Positions 1-9,972 of a stretch of DNA of 64,000 nucleotides are shown here, piece by piece. A model generated the notes under the pieces. That model worked only from the letters and a program-made list of their open reading frames with translations, did no database searches and was not told the origin of the DNA. The stretch spans positions 1-64,000 of the forward strand of contig NZ_LZSO01000027.1 of NCBI RefSeq assembly GCF_001665785.1. The letters run 5' to 3'. Positions within the stretch are counted from its first letter, which is position 1. Each line of letters begins with the position of its first letter. A program made the position numbers and the translations under genes. Source of the DNA: Mycolicibacterium peregrinum. Its GTDB lineage: Bacteria; Actinomycetota; Actinomycetes; Mycobacteriales; Mycobacteriaceae.

Positions 1-29
1 GCCCCCGCTCCCTCCCGAAAGGCATCCAC

Positions 30-1118
30 ATGAGCGCAGCCCCCAACCTCAACCCGGTCCGGTACACCGAGGACCTGGAACAGCCGAGGCCCGACGAGGC
101 CGAGGACATCGAAAAGATCATCGAGTCTCTGCACAAGAACAACGAACGGGCCTACAAGAAGTTCAAGCACGGACTGCGTGACGCACATGCCAAGAGCCAC
201 GCCATCCTGCGGGGCGACCTCATGGTCAACCCGGATCTCCCTGAGGTGCTCGCCCAGGGCATGTTCGCCGAGGCACGCAGCTACCCGGTGATCGCCCGTA
301 TCTCCACGACCTCCGGGGTACTGCGCAGCGACCGCAACCGCGGCGTGCGCGGACTCGGCATCAAGGCCATCGGCGTGCACGGCGAGCGCGCCATGAAGGA
401 CGAACCGAATGTCACGCAGGACTTCGTGCTCGTCACCCACGAGGAATTCCTGTTCGCCGATGCTCACGCCTACCGCAGGCTGGGGATGCTGAGCGCCACC
501 CTGCTCGCCCGGTTGTCCGACAACGCGCTGTGGGCAGGCAGCGAACTGCTCAGCGCGCTCAAGAAGGTCGGCCTGCCGATACCGCCGAATCTGGCCGTGT
601 TCATCGCCCCGAACCGTCCCATCCTGGGCGAGACGTTCTACTCCTCCGCCCCGATCCGGTACGGCGACTACGTGGCACGCTTCAAGTACGAGCCGACCTC
701 ACCGGAGGTGAAAGCGCTTGCCGATCAGACCCTTCCGCGCAATCCCGGACAGGATGAGCACCGCGATCTGATCATGGCGTTCTTCGAAAAACACTCCGCC
801 GAGTACACGTTCAGCGTGCAACTGTGTCTGGACGAGAAACAGATGCCGATCGAGGATGCCACGAAACCCTGGAAATCCCCATACCTTCCGGTGGCCAAGG
901 TGGTGTTTCCCCAGCAGAACCCGTACAGCGCGCTGCGCCGCGCCTACGGCGACGACGTGCTCTCGTTCAACTCGTGGCGCGGCCTTGAGGCACATCGCCC
1001 ACTGGGATCCATCAATCGGCTGAAGCGCAAGGTGTATGAGGCATCCAGCGACTTCCGGCACCAGATGAATCACATCGACCGACACGAGCCCTTCGACATC
1101 GCAGAACTGCCGGATTGA
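30..1118 (+). CDS. catalase-like haem protein (short catalase family)
   Basis: A 362-residue protein of the compact catalase-related family, shorter than the roughly 480 residues or more of classical monofunctional catalases. The N-terminal third carries the catalase-like block ARISTTSGVLRSD followed by RGVRGLGIKAIGV, corresponding to the catalase strand near the distal haem pocket, and HAKSHAILRGD contains candidate distal histidines. The C-terminal catalase domain is missing, so peroxidase, peroxygenase or lipid-peroxide activity is as likely as true catalase activity. GAAAGG (17-22) sits 7 nt before the ATG. It has no operon partner in the window. The downstream regulator starts after it on the same strand. 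Family assignment is fairly firm; the substrate is unknown. Confidence 0.8.
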   Translation: MSAAPNLNPVRYTEDLEQPRPDEAEDIEKIIESLHKNNERAYKKFKHGLRDAHAKSHAILRGDLMVNPDLPEVLAQGMFAEARSYPVIARISTTSGVLRSDRNRGVRGLGIKAIGVHGERAMKDEPNVTQDFVLVTHEEFLFADAHAYRRLGMLSATLLARLSDNALWAGSELLSALKKVGLPIPPNLAVFIAPNRPILGETFYSSAPIRYGDYVARFKYEPTSPEVKALADQTLPRNPGQDEHRDLIMAFFEKHSAEYTFSVQLCLDEKQMPIEDATKPWKSPYLPVAKVVFPQQNPYSALRRAYGDDVLSFNSWRGLEAHRPLGSINRLKRKVYEASSDFRHQMNHIDRHEPFDIAELPD

Positions 1119-1226
1119 CCCCGAGCGAACGGGAAATACTTGCAATGGGAAGAACATTCGCCCCTACGGTCGACACCCGACGCCCTGTCGACCCCCTGTT
1201 CGGCAGCGATCCGGGCCCGGTACCCC

Positions 1227-1232
1227 TAGACT
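1227..1232 (+). promoter_or_regulatory. -10 element of the LAL regulator gene (leaderless)
   Basis: TAGACT fits the mycobacterial -10 pattern TANNNT and lies 8 nt before the ATG at 1241, so the transcript would begin at or next to the start codon. No ribosome binding site precedes that ATG. No convincing -35 was found. Confidence 0.5.
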
Positions 1233-1240
1233 CAGGATTC

Positions 1241-3841
1241 ATGCCTGGTCAGTGGCAGCTTTTGGACCGGCCCGCCGAGCACGAGGCCATTCGGGCCGCC
1301 CTCAGCGGGACCGACACCTGCGGAGTCGTGCTCGTCGGAGCCGCGGGAGTCGGCAAGACCACGTTGGCGCGCACCGTCACCGCATCGTTGAGCCGGAAGG
1401 TGCACTGGACCGCGTGTACCGAATCGTCTCGCAGCATCCCGCTCGGCGCGTTCGCCCACTGGGTGTCGTCGTCGGGGTCACGCGACCCGATCGCCCTCAT
1501 CGGGTCGGCACGTGAATCGCTTCTCGCCGACGGCGACACCATCGTGGGGATCGACGACGCGCATCTGCTGGACCAGTTGTCGGCAACACTGTTGCATCAG
1601 ATCGCCGTGGAGCGCTCGGGCCACGTGGTGGCCACCGTTCGCAGCGGTGAGCCGGTGCCCGATGCCGTCACCTCGCTGTGGAAGGACGGCTACCTCCAGC
1701 GCTTCGAACTCAACCCGTTCACCAAGCAGCAGAGCATCGCCCTCATCGAAACTGTCCTCGGCGGAACGTTGGAGGGGCTCAGCGCGGACGTGATGTGGGA
1801 GACCTCGGGTGGCAACCCGCTGTTCCTGCGCAACATGGTGGAAGGTGCGGTCGACGCCGGCACTCTGGCCAAGGTCAACGGGGTGTGGCAGTTCCGCGGC
1901 CCCACCGTCATTCCCTCCGGGCTCGTCGAACTGCTCGACGAACGCCTGGCGCACGCCGGCGAGGATGTCCTGCACGCGCTGAAGCTGCTGTCGCTGTGCG
2001 AGCCACTGGATATCGATGCGCTGGCAGAACTGGCCGGCGAGGACGCGGTGGACGCGGCCGAGATGCGCGGCCTGATCCGGATCGTCGCCGACGACGGCCA
2101 GATCAACGTTCGCTTCAGCCACCCGCTGTTCGGTGAGGCGGTGCGCCGCCGGGTCGGCACCGCGTCGGCCCGGAAGCTGCGGGGCCGCATCGCCAAGATC
2201 CTGCACGAACGCAACCTCGACTCCCCTGCGAGCCGAATCAAGTTGGCAGAGTTGGCCATCGAGAGCGACCAGGGCACCGACATCGAACTGCTGATCACCG
2301 CCGCCAAGGACGCGGTCTTCCTGTCCAACCTCCCGCTCGGGGAGAAACTGGCCCGGGCCGCCTTCGACCACGGCGGCGGACTCGGCGCGGCCGCACTGCT
2401 GTCCCGCGCGTTGTTGTGGCAGGGCCATCCGGCACAGGCCGACAGCATCCTCGAGCAGTTCTCGCCCGCAGACCTCAACGAGATGGAACTTGTGCAGTGG
2501 GGCATTCCGCGGGTGTCCAACCTGTTCTGGTCCCAGGGCGATGTGACGCGCGCCGCTCAGGTGCAGGCCCTCCTGCAAGAGCGGGTCACCCATCCGACCC
2601 TGCGACTGATCGTCGACGCCACCGGCGCCGGTATGGCCGTGCACCAGAACAAGATTCCCGAAGGCCTAGAGATCGCCGAACGGGTCCTGTCGAACCCCGA
2701 GGCTCCCCGGCAGGCCGTGGATTTCGCGGCGTTCGCCGCAGGCCTGTCGATGCCGCTGGTGGGCAGGGGCAACGATTTCCTGCCCATCGCGTCGCGGTGT
2801 CGCGCCCAGCGCAAGACCACCGATGGCATGGTCAGGATCATGGTGTTCTACGGCGAGGTGCTGGCCCTGGCCTACACCGGTCAGCTCGAACTGGCCCAGC
2901 AACGCGCCACCGAGTACACGGAGTTCTCCTCGGCCGGCCAGTTCGCCGGCTGGGCCATCGCAAAGATCATGGACGGCGTGGCCGCGACCCACAGCGGCCG
3001 ATTCCGCGATGCGATCCGGGCCATCGAGCAGGCGCTGGCCGCCCTCAACGCCGAGAGTTCCCTGCCCTGGCAATTGCCCGGCCGGCTTCTGCTGGCCCGC
3101 GCCTACGCCGGGGTGGGTAACCCCGCCGACGCGGAACGGGTGCTCGAGGACGCCAAGGAACACTCGGGCGAGTTCATGGCGCTGCACGAGCCGCTCCGGA
3201 TGATTGCCAAGGCCTGGCTGGCCGCCGCCAAGGGCGGACACCGCTCGGCGATCGACCTTGCGCGGGCAGCCGCCGATGCGGCGCATTCCTCCGGCCAGTT
3301 CGCAGTCGAGGCCGAGGCATTGCACAGCGCCGCACGCTTCGGTGACCGCAGTGTGACCCGTCGTCTGCAGGACCTGGTGGACCGGGTCGACGGCCCGCTG
3401 CCCGCCCTCTACGCGCGGCATGCCGCCGCGGTGGCCGCCGCCGACGCCGCCGAGCTCGACAAGGTGTCAGCCGCGTTCGAAGAGGCCGGCCTGCTGCTGT
3501 CGGCGGCGGATGCCGCTGCCCAGGCGGTGCCCCTGCACGACAAGGCCGGGCACCGCCGCAACAGCACCGAATCTGCCGCGCACGCACTGCAATTGGCGTC
3601 CAAGTCCGGCGGTGCGGCCACCCCCGCGATTCGATCGGCCGCCCGGCCCCTGCCGGTGACCGGACGCGAACGCGAGGTGGCCGGTCTGGTCGCCCAGGGA
3701 TTGTCGAACCGCGACATCGCCGAACGACTGACCGTCTCCGTCCGCACCGTCGAGGGCCACATCTACCGCGCCTGCATCAAGCTCGGGGTAGCCGACCGCG
3801 ACGAGCTCGCCAAGATCGTCTGGAACGACCTGGGTCAATGA
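1241..3841 (+). CDS. LAL-type (large ATP-binding) LuxR-family transcriptional regulator
   Basis: An 866-residue STAND-type regulator. A Walker A motif GAAGVGKT lies near residues 33-40, followed by an AAA/NB-ARC-like ATPase and a long alpha-helical TPR-like region. The C-terminal 65 residues form a LuxR/GerE helix-turn-helix (LTVSVRTVEGHIYRA). The frame is open from 1115, but that start overlaps the catalase-like gene and adds 42 residues without family character. The ATG at 1241 places MPGQWQLLDR just before the ATPase and has a leaderless -10 upstream, so I chose it. It converges on the nitrate reductase gene with only 20 bp between the stops. A role in controlling nitrate use is possible but rests only on position. 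Confidence 0.85.
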   Translation: MPGQWQLLDRPAEHEAIRAALSGTDTCGVVLVGAAGVGKTTLARTVTASLSRKVHWTACTESSRSIPLGAFAHWVSSSGSRDPIALIGSARESLLADGDTIVGIDDAHLLDQLSATLLHQIAVERSGHVVATVRSGEPVPDAVTSLWKDGYLQRFELNPFTKQQSIALIETVLGGTLEGLSADVMWETSGGNPLFLRNMVEGAVDAGTLAKVNGVWQFRGPTVIPSGLVELLDERLAHAGEDVLHALKLLSLCEPLDIDALAELAGEDAVDAAEMRGLIRIVADDGQINVRFSHPLFGEAVRRRVGTASARKLRGRIAKILHERNLDSPASRIKLAELAIESDQGTDIELLITAAKDAVFLSNLPLGEKLARAAFDHGGGLGAAALLSRALLWQGHPAQADSILEQFSPADLNEMELVQWGIPRVSNLFWSQGDVTRAAQVQALLQERVTHPTLRLIVDATGAGMAVHQNKIPEGLEIAERVLSNPEAPRQAVDFAAFAAGLSMPLVGRGNDFLPIASRCRAQRKTTDGMVRIMVFYGEVLALAYTGQLELAQQRATEYTEFSSAGQFAGWAIAKIMDGVAATHSGRFRDAIRAIEQALAALNAESSLPWQLPGRLLLARAYAGVGNPADAERVLEDAKEHSGEFMALHEPLRMIAKAWLAAAKGGHRSAIDLARAAADAAHSSGQFAVEAEALHSAARFGDRSVTRRLQDLVDRVDGPLPALYARHAAAVAAADAAELDKVSAAFEEAGLLLSAADAAAQAVPLHDKAGHRRNSTESAAHALQLASKSGGAATPAIRSAARPLPVTGREREVAGLVAQGLSNRDIAERLTVSVRTVEGHIYRACIKLGVADRDELAKIVWNDLGQ

Positions 3842-3861
3842 TGCGAGCCCGATAGCCCGCC

Positions 3862-6800
3862 TCAATAGACGTCGCGCACATACCGCTTCTGGGCGACCAG
3901 TTCCCGCTTGTAGTCGCGCGCGGCGTCTTCGGACATCCCGCCGTGAGTGCGCAGGATCGTCGTCAGCGTGGCGTCGACATCCTTGGCCATCCGGGCGGCG
4001 TCACCACAGACGTAGAAGTGGGCACCGTCGTCCAGCCACCGCCACACCTCGGCCCCGCGGTCCAGCATCTTGTGCTGCACATACACCCGGTCGGCCTGAT
4101 CGCGGGAGAACGCCAGGTCCAGCCGGCTCAAGAACCCGTCAGCAGCCATCTCCTCGAACTCATCCCGATAGTAGAAGTTCTCCCGGCGGTGCTGATCGCC
4201 GAAGAACAACCAGTTGCGGCCACCGTGACCCAGCGCCCGGCGCTCCTGCAGGAAGCCCCGGAACGGCGCCACCCCCGTACCCGGGCCGACCATGATCATC
4301 GGCGTGTCCGCGTCCTCGGGCGGACGGAAATGCGGTGAGCGCTGGAGGAACACCGGCGCTGCAGTCGCCCGGTCGGCGAGAAAGGTGGAACACACCCCGC
4401 CCCGGGCAGCGCCGCCAGGCCCGCGGTAACGCACCATCGACACGGTCAACTGCACCTCGTGCGGACTCACCAGCGGGCACGAGGAGATCGAGTAGTTGCG
4501 CGGGGTCAGCCGTACCAGAACCTCTTGCCACTGTTCGGGTTCGGCGTGGACTGCGAACTCGGTGACGATGTCGAGACCGTTGCGGTTACGCAGCCAGTTA
4601 TTGCGCCGCTCACCGGAATTGCGCAGTACCTTGGCCGCCGAGCGGTCCTGGCAGGTGTCGGCGACGAAACGCAACAAGTCCGGAGTCACGCGGCAGATGT
4701 CATACGACGAGATGAGCGCATCCCGCAGCGACTGCTCGACACCGTCCACCTCGATCTCCGAGTGGGGGTTCAGCGCGGTGGCCGCCAGCCAGGAGTCGAC
4801 CACGGCCGGATCGTTGCTGGCGTAGACGCCCAGGGAGTCACCGACCGAATAGCTCACGTCATACTCGGAGATGTCGAAGCCGAACTGGCGCACCTCTTTG
4901 GCCGAGCTCGGCGTCGTCAACAGCTGGTTTCGCGCCAGGGCAGCCAGAATGGGCTTGGCCCTGGTGAATTCGTCGGGCTCGGTGGGTATGACCGTGCGGA
5001 TGGCGCCACCGACGACCGCCGGGGCGGGCGTCGCACCGGTGAGGGCCGTGGTGACCGAATCAGCCCAGCGCCGCATCGGCTCGTCATCGTGAGACTCACA
5101 GTCGGCGCGCTGGAGCAACTTGGTGGCACCCAGATCGGCGAGCCGCCGGTCGAGCGATTTGGCGTGTCCGCAGAAGTTGTCGTAGGCCTTGTCGCCGATG
5201 CCCAGCACCGCATAGCGAACCCCGTGCAACTGTGGCGCATCCGGGGCCTGTAGCCGGCTCCAGAAGTCGGCACCGTTGTCCGGTGGACCACCGTCACCGA
5301 ATGTACTGGTGACCACCAGGATGTCGCGAGCGGCGGCCAGGTCCGCCAGGGCGAGGTCATCCATGTTGACCAACGACGCCCCGTCGATGCGGCCCGCCAG
5401 TGCGGCCGCGAATTCCTCGGCGGTGCCGGTCTGCGAGGCCCACAGCACCAGCGGTCCGCCTGGCACCCACCGCTCGCTCTGCTCACCGTCACGGGCCCTC
5501 GAATAACGTCCGGCCAGCACTCCGTCCACCCACAGCCGCACCTTGGAACTCAGCGGTGCTGCTGCCGGAAGTACCGGGACACCTGTGGGCTCGTCCGGCA
5601 GGCCGGTGAAAAACCCTGCCAGATAGATCTTCTCGTCCTGGTCGAGAGTCGGCTTACACTCAGCACCCAAGCCCATCTCCGCGGCGAGTGGATGCACTGC
5701 CGGGGTGCCGTCGACCGACCGGACCGGGCGCAGGCTGACCGCACACACCTTGAACTCGGGCTGCAAGGAGTCCGGGTCGACGGCATCGTTGGTCACGGCG
5801 TTGACGGTCAGATACTCGCCGTGTTCGTCGTTCCAGTGAAACGGCGCGAAGCAGTTGCCTGGCCGCACCCGGTCAGACAGCGCTGCGGGGAGCACTGCGC
5901 GGCCGCGCCGCGAGGTCAACTCGACCTGCTGTCCCTCCACGATGTCGAGTTCCAGGGCGTCCAGCGGGTGGATCTCGACGAACGGCGCGGGATTGAGCTT
6001 GTTGAGCTTGTCCACCTTGCCGGTCTTGGTCATGGTGTGCCATTGATGTTGCAGCCGGCCGGTGTTGAGCACCATCGGATAGTCGTCGTCGGGCAGCTCT
6101 GCGGCGTCCATGTGCGGCCGCGCGTGAAAGACGGCGCGCCGCGACGGCGTCGCGAAGGCCAGCCGGGGCCGGTGCCCGTCGGCGTCGACGAACAGTTCCT
6201 GGCTCACACCGTCGTTGAGGTAACGGATCGGGTGCCGGTCCTCCTCCCCACCGGGCCCGTCGACCGGAGGAACCGGCCACTGCAGCGGGGTCCGGCGCAA
6301 CCTCGCGTAGCTCGCGCCCCGCAGGTCGTATCCGGTCTTCGGGTTTGCGAACCCGCATATCTCCGAGAAGATCTCTTCTGCCGACTGGTAATCGAAGTCT
6401 TCGGCAAAGCCCAGATGCGCAGCCACCTGGCAGATCAGCTGCCAGTCCGGTCGGGCCTGCCCCGGCGGGGCGATCGATGGGGACAGCAGGGTCAGGTTGC
6501 GTTCCGAGTTGACCATGACGCCTTCGGATTCCGCCCACAACGCCGCGGGCAGCAGGATGTCGGCGTAGTGATTGGTGGCGGTGGACCGGTAGGCATCCTG
6601 GACGACGACCAGTTCGGCGGCCTCCAAACCGTTGATCACGGTCTTCCGGTTGGCCACGCTGGCAACAGGATTGGTGCAGATGATCCAGCAGGCCTTGATC
6701 TGGCCCTGCTCCATCTGCTCGAACATGCCGATGGTGCCCGGGCCCGCCTCGGAGCGGATGGCTCCGGGTTCGATGCCCCACCGGGTCTCGGCGAACGCCC

Positions 6801-7923
6801 GGTCGTCCGCGGCGAGCACCGACCGCTGCCCGGGCAGACCCGGTCCCATGTAACCCATCTCCCGGCCGCCCATGGCGTTGGGCTGACCGGTCAACGACAT
6901 CGGACCGCTGCCCGGACGGCAGATCGCACCGGTGGCCAGGTGCAGGTTACAGATGGCGTTGGTGTTCCAGGTTCCGTGCGTGCTCTGGTTGAGCCCCATT
7001 GTCCAGCAGCTCATCCACTCCCCGGCCTCGGCGATCATGGTTGCCGCGGTGCGGATGTCGACTTCGGGGATACCGGTGATCTCGGCGACGCGGGCAGGTG
7101 GGTAGTCGGCCAAGAATCCCGGCATCGCCTCCCACCCCGTGGTGTGTTCGGCGATGAACTCGCGGTCGATGGCACCGCCCTCCACGAGCAGGTGCAGCAG
7201 GCCGTTGAGCAAGGCCAGATCGGTTCCCGGCTTGATCTGCAGGAACAGATCGGCGCGTTCGGCGGTCGCGGTCCGGCGCGGGTCCACGACGATGAGCTTG
7301 GCGCCGGCTTTGAGCCGATCAGCCATGCGCAGGAACAGAATCGGATGGCAATCGGCCATGTTCGCGCCGGTGACGAAGAACAGATCGGCCCGGTCGAAGT
7401 CGGTGTAGGAGCCCGGCGGCCCGTCGGCGCCGAGCGACTGTTTGAACCCGGTGCCCGCACTTGCCATGCACAACCGGGAATTCGATTCGATGTGCACGGT
7501 ACGCAGGAAGCCCTTGGCGAGCTTGGTGGCCAGGTACTGCGCCTCGATCGTCATCTGGCCGGACACATACAGGGCGACGGCGTCGGGACCGTGCTCGGCG
7601 ACGATGGCCCGCAGCCGGCGTCCCGCCTCGGCTACCGCGTTGTCCACCGGAGTCGGCAGCAGTTCATCGGCACGGGTGGGCCGCAGCAAAGCGGACGTGA
7701 GCCGATCGTCGTCGGCGGCCATCAGCTCTGCGTGCATCGCCCCCTTGGTGCACAGCCGGCCGAAATTGGTGGGGTGCAGCTTGTCGCCATTGACCCGGGC
7801 GATCACCGTTCGGCCGTCACCGACCGTGGTGGTGACCTCGATGCCGCAGCCGACGCCACAGTACGAACACGCAGTCCGCTGCGTCTTGCCCGAGATCGAA
7901 CCCGGTTCCGCGTCGTCCGCCAT
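3862..7923 (-). CDS. nasN: nitrate reductase fused to a diflavin (CysJ-like) NADPH reductase
   Basis: A 1353-residue single-chain enzyme. Residues 15-735 form a molybdopterin oxidoreductase with an N-terminal [4Fe-4S] site (C19, C22, C26, C58) and a NapA/NasA-type Mo ligand, C152 in SNSRLCMASA. Residues 824-965 are a flavodoxin domain with FMN loop ASQTGTAEE. Residues 1000-1353 are a ferredoxin-NADP reductase-like module with RNYSIS (1142-1147), GVCSTFL and the NADPH site GPGTGVAPFRGF, ending in a Tyr as diflavin reductases often do. The likely reaction is NADPH + nitrate to nitrite in the cytoplasm for assimilation, with electrons passing NADPH-FAD-FMN-FeS-Mo. It matches the monomeric diflavin nitrate reductase NasN described in M. 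smegmatis (recalled from the literature). No nitrite reductase or nitrate transporter is adjacent. Confidence 0.88.
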   Translation of the reverse strand: MADDAEPGSISGKTQRTACSYCGVGCGIEVTTTVGDGRTVIARVNGDKLHPTNFGRLCTKGAMHAELMAADDDRLTSALLRPTRADELLPTPVDNAVAEAGRRLRAIVAEHGPDAVALYVSGQMTIEAQYLATKLAKGFLRTVHIESNSRLCMASAGTGFKQSLGADGPPGSYTDFDRADLFFVTGANMADCHPILFLRMADRLKAGAKLIVVDPRRTATAERADLFLQIKPGTDLALLNGLLHLLVEGGAIDREFIAEHTTGWEAMPGFLADYPPARVAEITGIPEVDIRTAATMIAEAGEWMSCWTMGLNQSTHGTWNTNAICNLHLATGAICRPGSGPMSLTGQPNAMGGREMGYMGPGLPGQRSVLAADDRAFAETRWGIEPGAIRSEAGPGTIGMFEQMEQGQIKACWIICTNPVASVANRKTVINGLEAAELVVVQDAYRSTATNHYADILLPAALWAESEGVMVNSERNLTLLSPSIAPPGQARPDWQLICQVAAHLGFAEDFDYQSAEEIFSEICGFANPKTGYDLRGASYARLRRTPLQWPVPPVDGPGGEEDRHPIRYLNDGVSQELFVDADGHRPRLAFATPSRRAVFHARPHMDAAELPDDDYPMVLNTGRLQHQWHTMTKTGKVDKLNKLNPAPFVEIHPLDALELDIVEGQQVELTSRRGRAVLPAALSDRVRPGNCFAPFHWNDEHGEYLTVNAVTNDAVDPDSLQPEFKVCAVSLRPVRSVDGTPAVHPLAAEMGLGAECKPTLDQDEKIYLAGFFTGLPDEPTGVPVLPAAAPLSSKVRLWVDGVLAGRYSRARDGEQSERWVPGGPLVLWASQTGTAEEFAAALAGRIDGASLVNMDDLALADLAAARDILVVTSTFGDGGPPDNGADFWSRLQAPDAPQLHGVRYAVLGIGDKAYDNFCGHAKSLDRRLADLGATKLLQRADCESHDDEPMRRWADSVTTALTGATPAPAVVGGAIRTVIPTEPDEFTRAKPILAALARNQLLTTPSSAKEVRQFGFDISEYDVSYSVGDSLGVYASNDPAVVDSWLAATALNPHSEIEVDGVEQSLRDALISSYDICRVTPDLLRFVADTCQDRSAAKVLRNSGERRNNWLRNRNGLDIVTEFAVHAEPEQWQEVLVRLTPRNYSISSCPLVSPHEVQLTVSMVRYRGPGGAARGGVCSTFLADRATAAPVFLQRSPHFRPPEDADTPMIMVGPGTGVAPFRGFLQERRALGHGGRNWLFFGDQHRRENFYYRDEFEEMAADGFLSRLDLAFSRDQADRVYVQHKMLDRGAEVWRWLDDGAHFYVCGDAARMAKDVDATLTTILRTHGGMSEDAARDYKRELVAQKRYVRDVY

Positions 7924-8041
7924 GCCCCCATCGTGCGGTGAGGGTGTTGTCGGATCTTTCCGGCGAGGTTATCCCCACGAAAACTGATCCTCACCCCGCG
8001 CAGATGCCGCTGTGAGGCGCATAACCCCAGTTCAGCGCATG

Positions 8042-8434
8042 TCAACGAGGCTCAGGCTTGACCGCCAGAATCGGTTTGGGACATTCCAGCAGCAGTTGTT
8101 GCGAGACACTGCCCAGCAACAGCTTGCCCACCGGGCTGCGGTGCCGGATACCGATGACCAGCAACTCGGCGTCGTCGGCGTCCATCGCATCGAGCAGTTC
8201 GGTGGCCGCGTCGACCCCGACCGGCTGGCGCAACTCGAACGGCACGCCGCTCTCCCGCAGCCGTTCCTCGACGTCGTGGACCTGACCCGAACGGGCGAAC
8301 CGGGAATCCACATAGGCCTCGCCCGAGGTCGCGTTGATCACCAGCAGGCCGGTGCCGCGCAACTGGGCTTCGGCGATGCCGTGCTCGACAGCGGCAATGC
8401 CGAAGGCGTCCGCGGTGTAGCCGATGACAATCAT
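8042..8434 (-). CDS. universal stress protein (UspA domain)
   Basis: A single 130-residue Usp domain. It starts MIVIGYTADAF and has the ATP-type glycine/serine loop near the C-terminus (GIRHRSPVGKLLLGSVSQQLL region), which suggests nucleotide binding. The start ATG overlaps the tctA stop by 4 bp (ATGA), so it is the last gene of the tctCBA operon and is probably co-translated with the permease. Usp partners fused to or coupled with transporters often act as nucleotide-dependent regulators. That role here is inference from position. Confidence 0.88.
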   Translation of the reverse strand: MIVIGYTADAFGIAAVEHGIAEAQLRGTGLLVINATSGEAYVDSRFARSGQVHDVEERLRESGVPFELRQPVGVDAATELLDAMDADDAELLVIGIRHRSPVGKLLLGSVSQQLLLECPKPILAVKPEPR

Positions 8435-9972
8435 TGTTGGGCCGCCTTCTGCTGCTGATCCGCGTCGTCCTCGACGATCAACAACGTCTCCTCACTGCGG
8501 TGCATCAGCTTGAGCACCAATGGCGTCAACAGCAATACCACCATCAGCACGTAGGTGACGATCGCGACGGGCTCGGTGAACAGGCTCGTCCAGTCTCCAC
8601 CGCCGAGTTGCAGGCTCTGGCGCAGTTGCCGTTCGATGCGGGGGCCCAGGATCACCCCGATGATCAACGGCAGCACCGGCAATCCGAACCGGCGCATCAT
8701 CAGGCCCAGGAGCCCGAACACCAGTAGCAGGGCCAGATCCAGCGGCTGCACGTTGACCGCCAGCGCGCCCAGCGTGGCGAAGAACAGGATGCCGGCATAC
8801 AGGTAGGGCCGCGGAGTGCGGAGCAGCTTGGCCCACAACGGCGCCAACGGCAGGTTGAGCACCAGCAGCAGGAAGTTCCCGATGAACAGGCTGGCGATCA
8901 GGGTCCAGATCAGCAGCGGTTCCTTCTCGAAAAGCGTTGGTCCGGGCTGAATTCCGTAGGAAACGAACGCGGTCAGCATCACGGCGGCGGTCGCGTTGGT
9001 GGGCAGACCCAGCGACAGCATCGGCACCAGCGTGCCCGCCGCCGAGGCGTTGTTGGCCGCCTCGGGGCCGGCCACGCCCTCGATGGCGCCCTTGCCGAAC
9101 TCCTCGGGGTGTTTCGACAGCCGTTTCTCGGTGATGTAGGACAGGAACGTCGGCAGCTCGGCGCCACCGGCCGGCAGCGCGCCGAACGGGAAGCCGTAGG
9201 CCGTGCCACGCAGCCACGGTTTCCACGACCGCGCGAAGTCCTGGCGGCTCATCCACGGGCGTCCCACCGGGATCACATCCGCCGGCCGGCGGCGCAGGTG
9301 CGCGGCCACCCAGAGTGCCTCGCCCAGAGCGAAGATCGCCACCGCGATCACCACGATGTCGATGCCGTCGGACAACTGCGGCAGGCCGAAGGTGGCACGG
9401 GGCTGGCCGGTCAGGAAGTCGATGCCGACAACACCGATCGCCAGGCCGAGAAACAGCGAGATCGCCCCCCGCAGCTTGGAGGACCCGAGCACAGCGGTGA
9501 CCGCGACCAGGGCGAACAGCATGATCGCCAGGTAGGAGGGCGCGCCAAGGGTTACCGCGAACCGCGAGATCGGGGGCGCGAAGGCGGCCAGCAGCGCGGT
9601 GCCGATGGCACCGGCGACGAACGAACCGATGGCGGCGGTGGCCAGCGCCTGGGCGGCCCGGCCGGCCTTTGCCATCTTGTTGCCCTCGATCGCCGTGATC
9701 ACCGACGACGATTCACCGGGGGTGTTCAGCAGGATCGAGGTGGTCGACCCGCCGTACATCCCGCCGTAGAAGATGCCGGCGAACATGATGAACGCCGCGC
9801 TGGGGCTGACGTTGTAGGTCACCGGCAACAGCAGGGCCACCGTCATGGCCGGGCCGATGCCCGGCAGCACCCCGACCGCAGTGCCCAGCAGCACCCCGAT
9901 CACGGCGTACAGCAGGTTCATCGGGGTCGCCGCTTCGGCGAATCCCTGAAGCAACCATTCGAAGTTGTTCAT
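8431..9972 (-). CDS. tctA: tripartite tricarboxylate transporter, large permease TctA
   Basis: A 513-residue polytopic membrane protein with the TctA family hallmarks: an N-terminal segment rich in Gly and Pro (GVLPGIGPAMTVALLLPVTY), the loop FYGGMYGGSTTSILLNTPGE and about 11-12 hydrophobic segments. With TctB and the substrate-binding lipoprotein TctC it forms a secondary, ion-driven importer for citrate or related di/tricarboxylates. It lies directly downstream of tctB and overlaps the universal stress gene by 4 bp. The substrate cannot be read from the sequence. Confidence 0.93.
   Translation of the reverse strand: MNNFEWLLQGFAEAATPMNLLYAVIGVLLGTAVGVLPGIGPAMTVALLLPVTYNVSPSAAFIMFAGIFYGGMYGGSTTSILLNTPGESSSVITAIEGNKMAKAGRAAQALATAAIGSFVAGAIGTALLAAFAPPISRFAVTLGAPSYLAIMLFALVAVTAVLGSSKLRGAISLFLGLAIGVVGIDFLTGQPRATFGLPQLSDGIDIVVIAVAIFALGEALWVAAHLRRRPADVIPVGRPWMSRQDFARSWKPWLRGTAYGFPFGALPAGGAELPTFLSYITEKRLSKHPEEFGKGAIEGVAGPEAANNASAAGTLVPMLSLGLPTNATAAVMLTAFVSYGIQPGPTLFEKEPLLIWTLIASLFIGNFLLLVLNLPLAPLWAKLLRTPRPYLYAGILFFATLGALAVNVQPLDLALLLVFGLLGLMMRRFGLPVLPLIIGVILGPRIERQLRQSLQLGGGDWTSLFTEPVAIVTYVLMVVLLLTPLVLKLMHRSEETLLIVEDDADQQQKAAQQ

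Noticed and set aside
5692..7941. 749-codon open frame on the plus strand
   Set aside because: It is the exact antisense of the nitrate reductase gene, rich in His, Arg and Gly as expected of shadow frames in GC-rich DNA, and has no recognisable domain.
7924..8041. GlnR box upstream of the nitrate reductase gene
   Set aside because: A nitrate gene might be GlnR-controlled, but I could not find a convincing pair of GlnR half-sites with correct spacing in the 118-bp gap.
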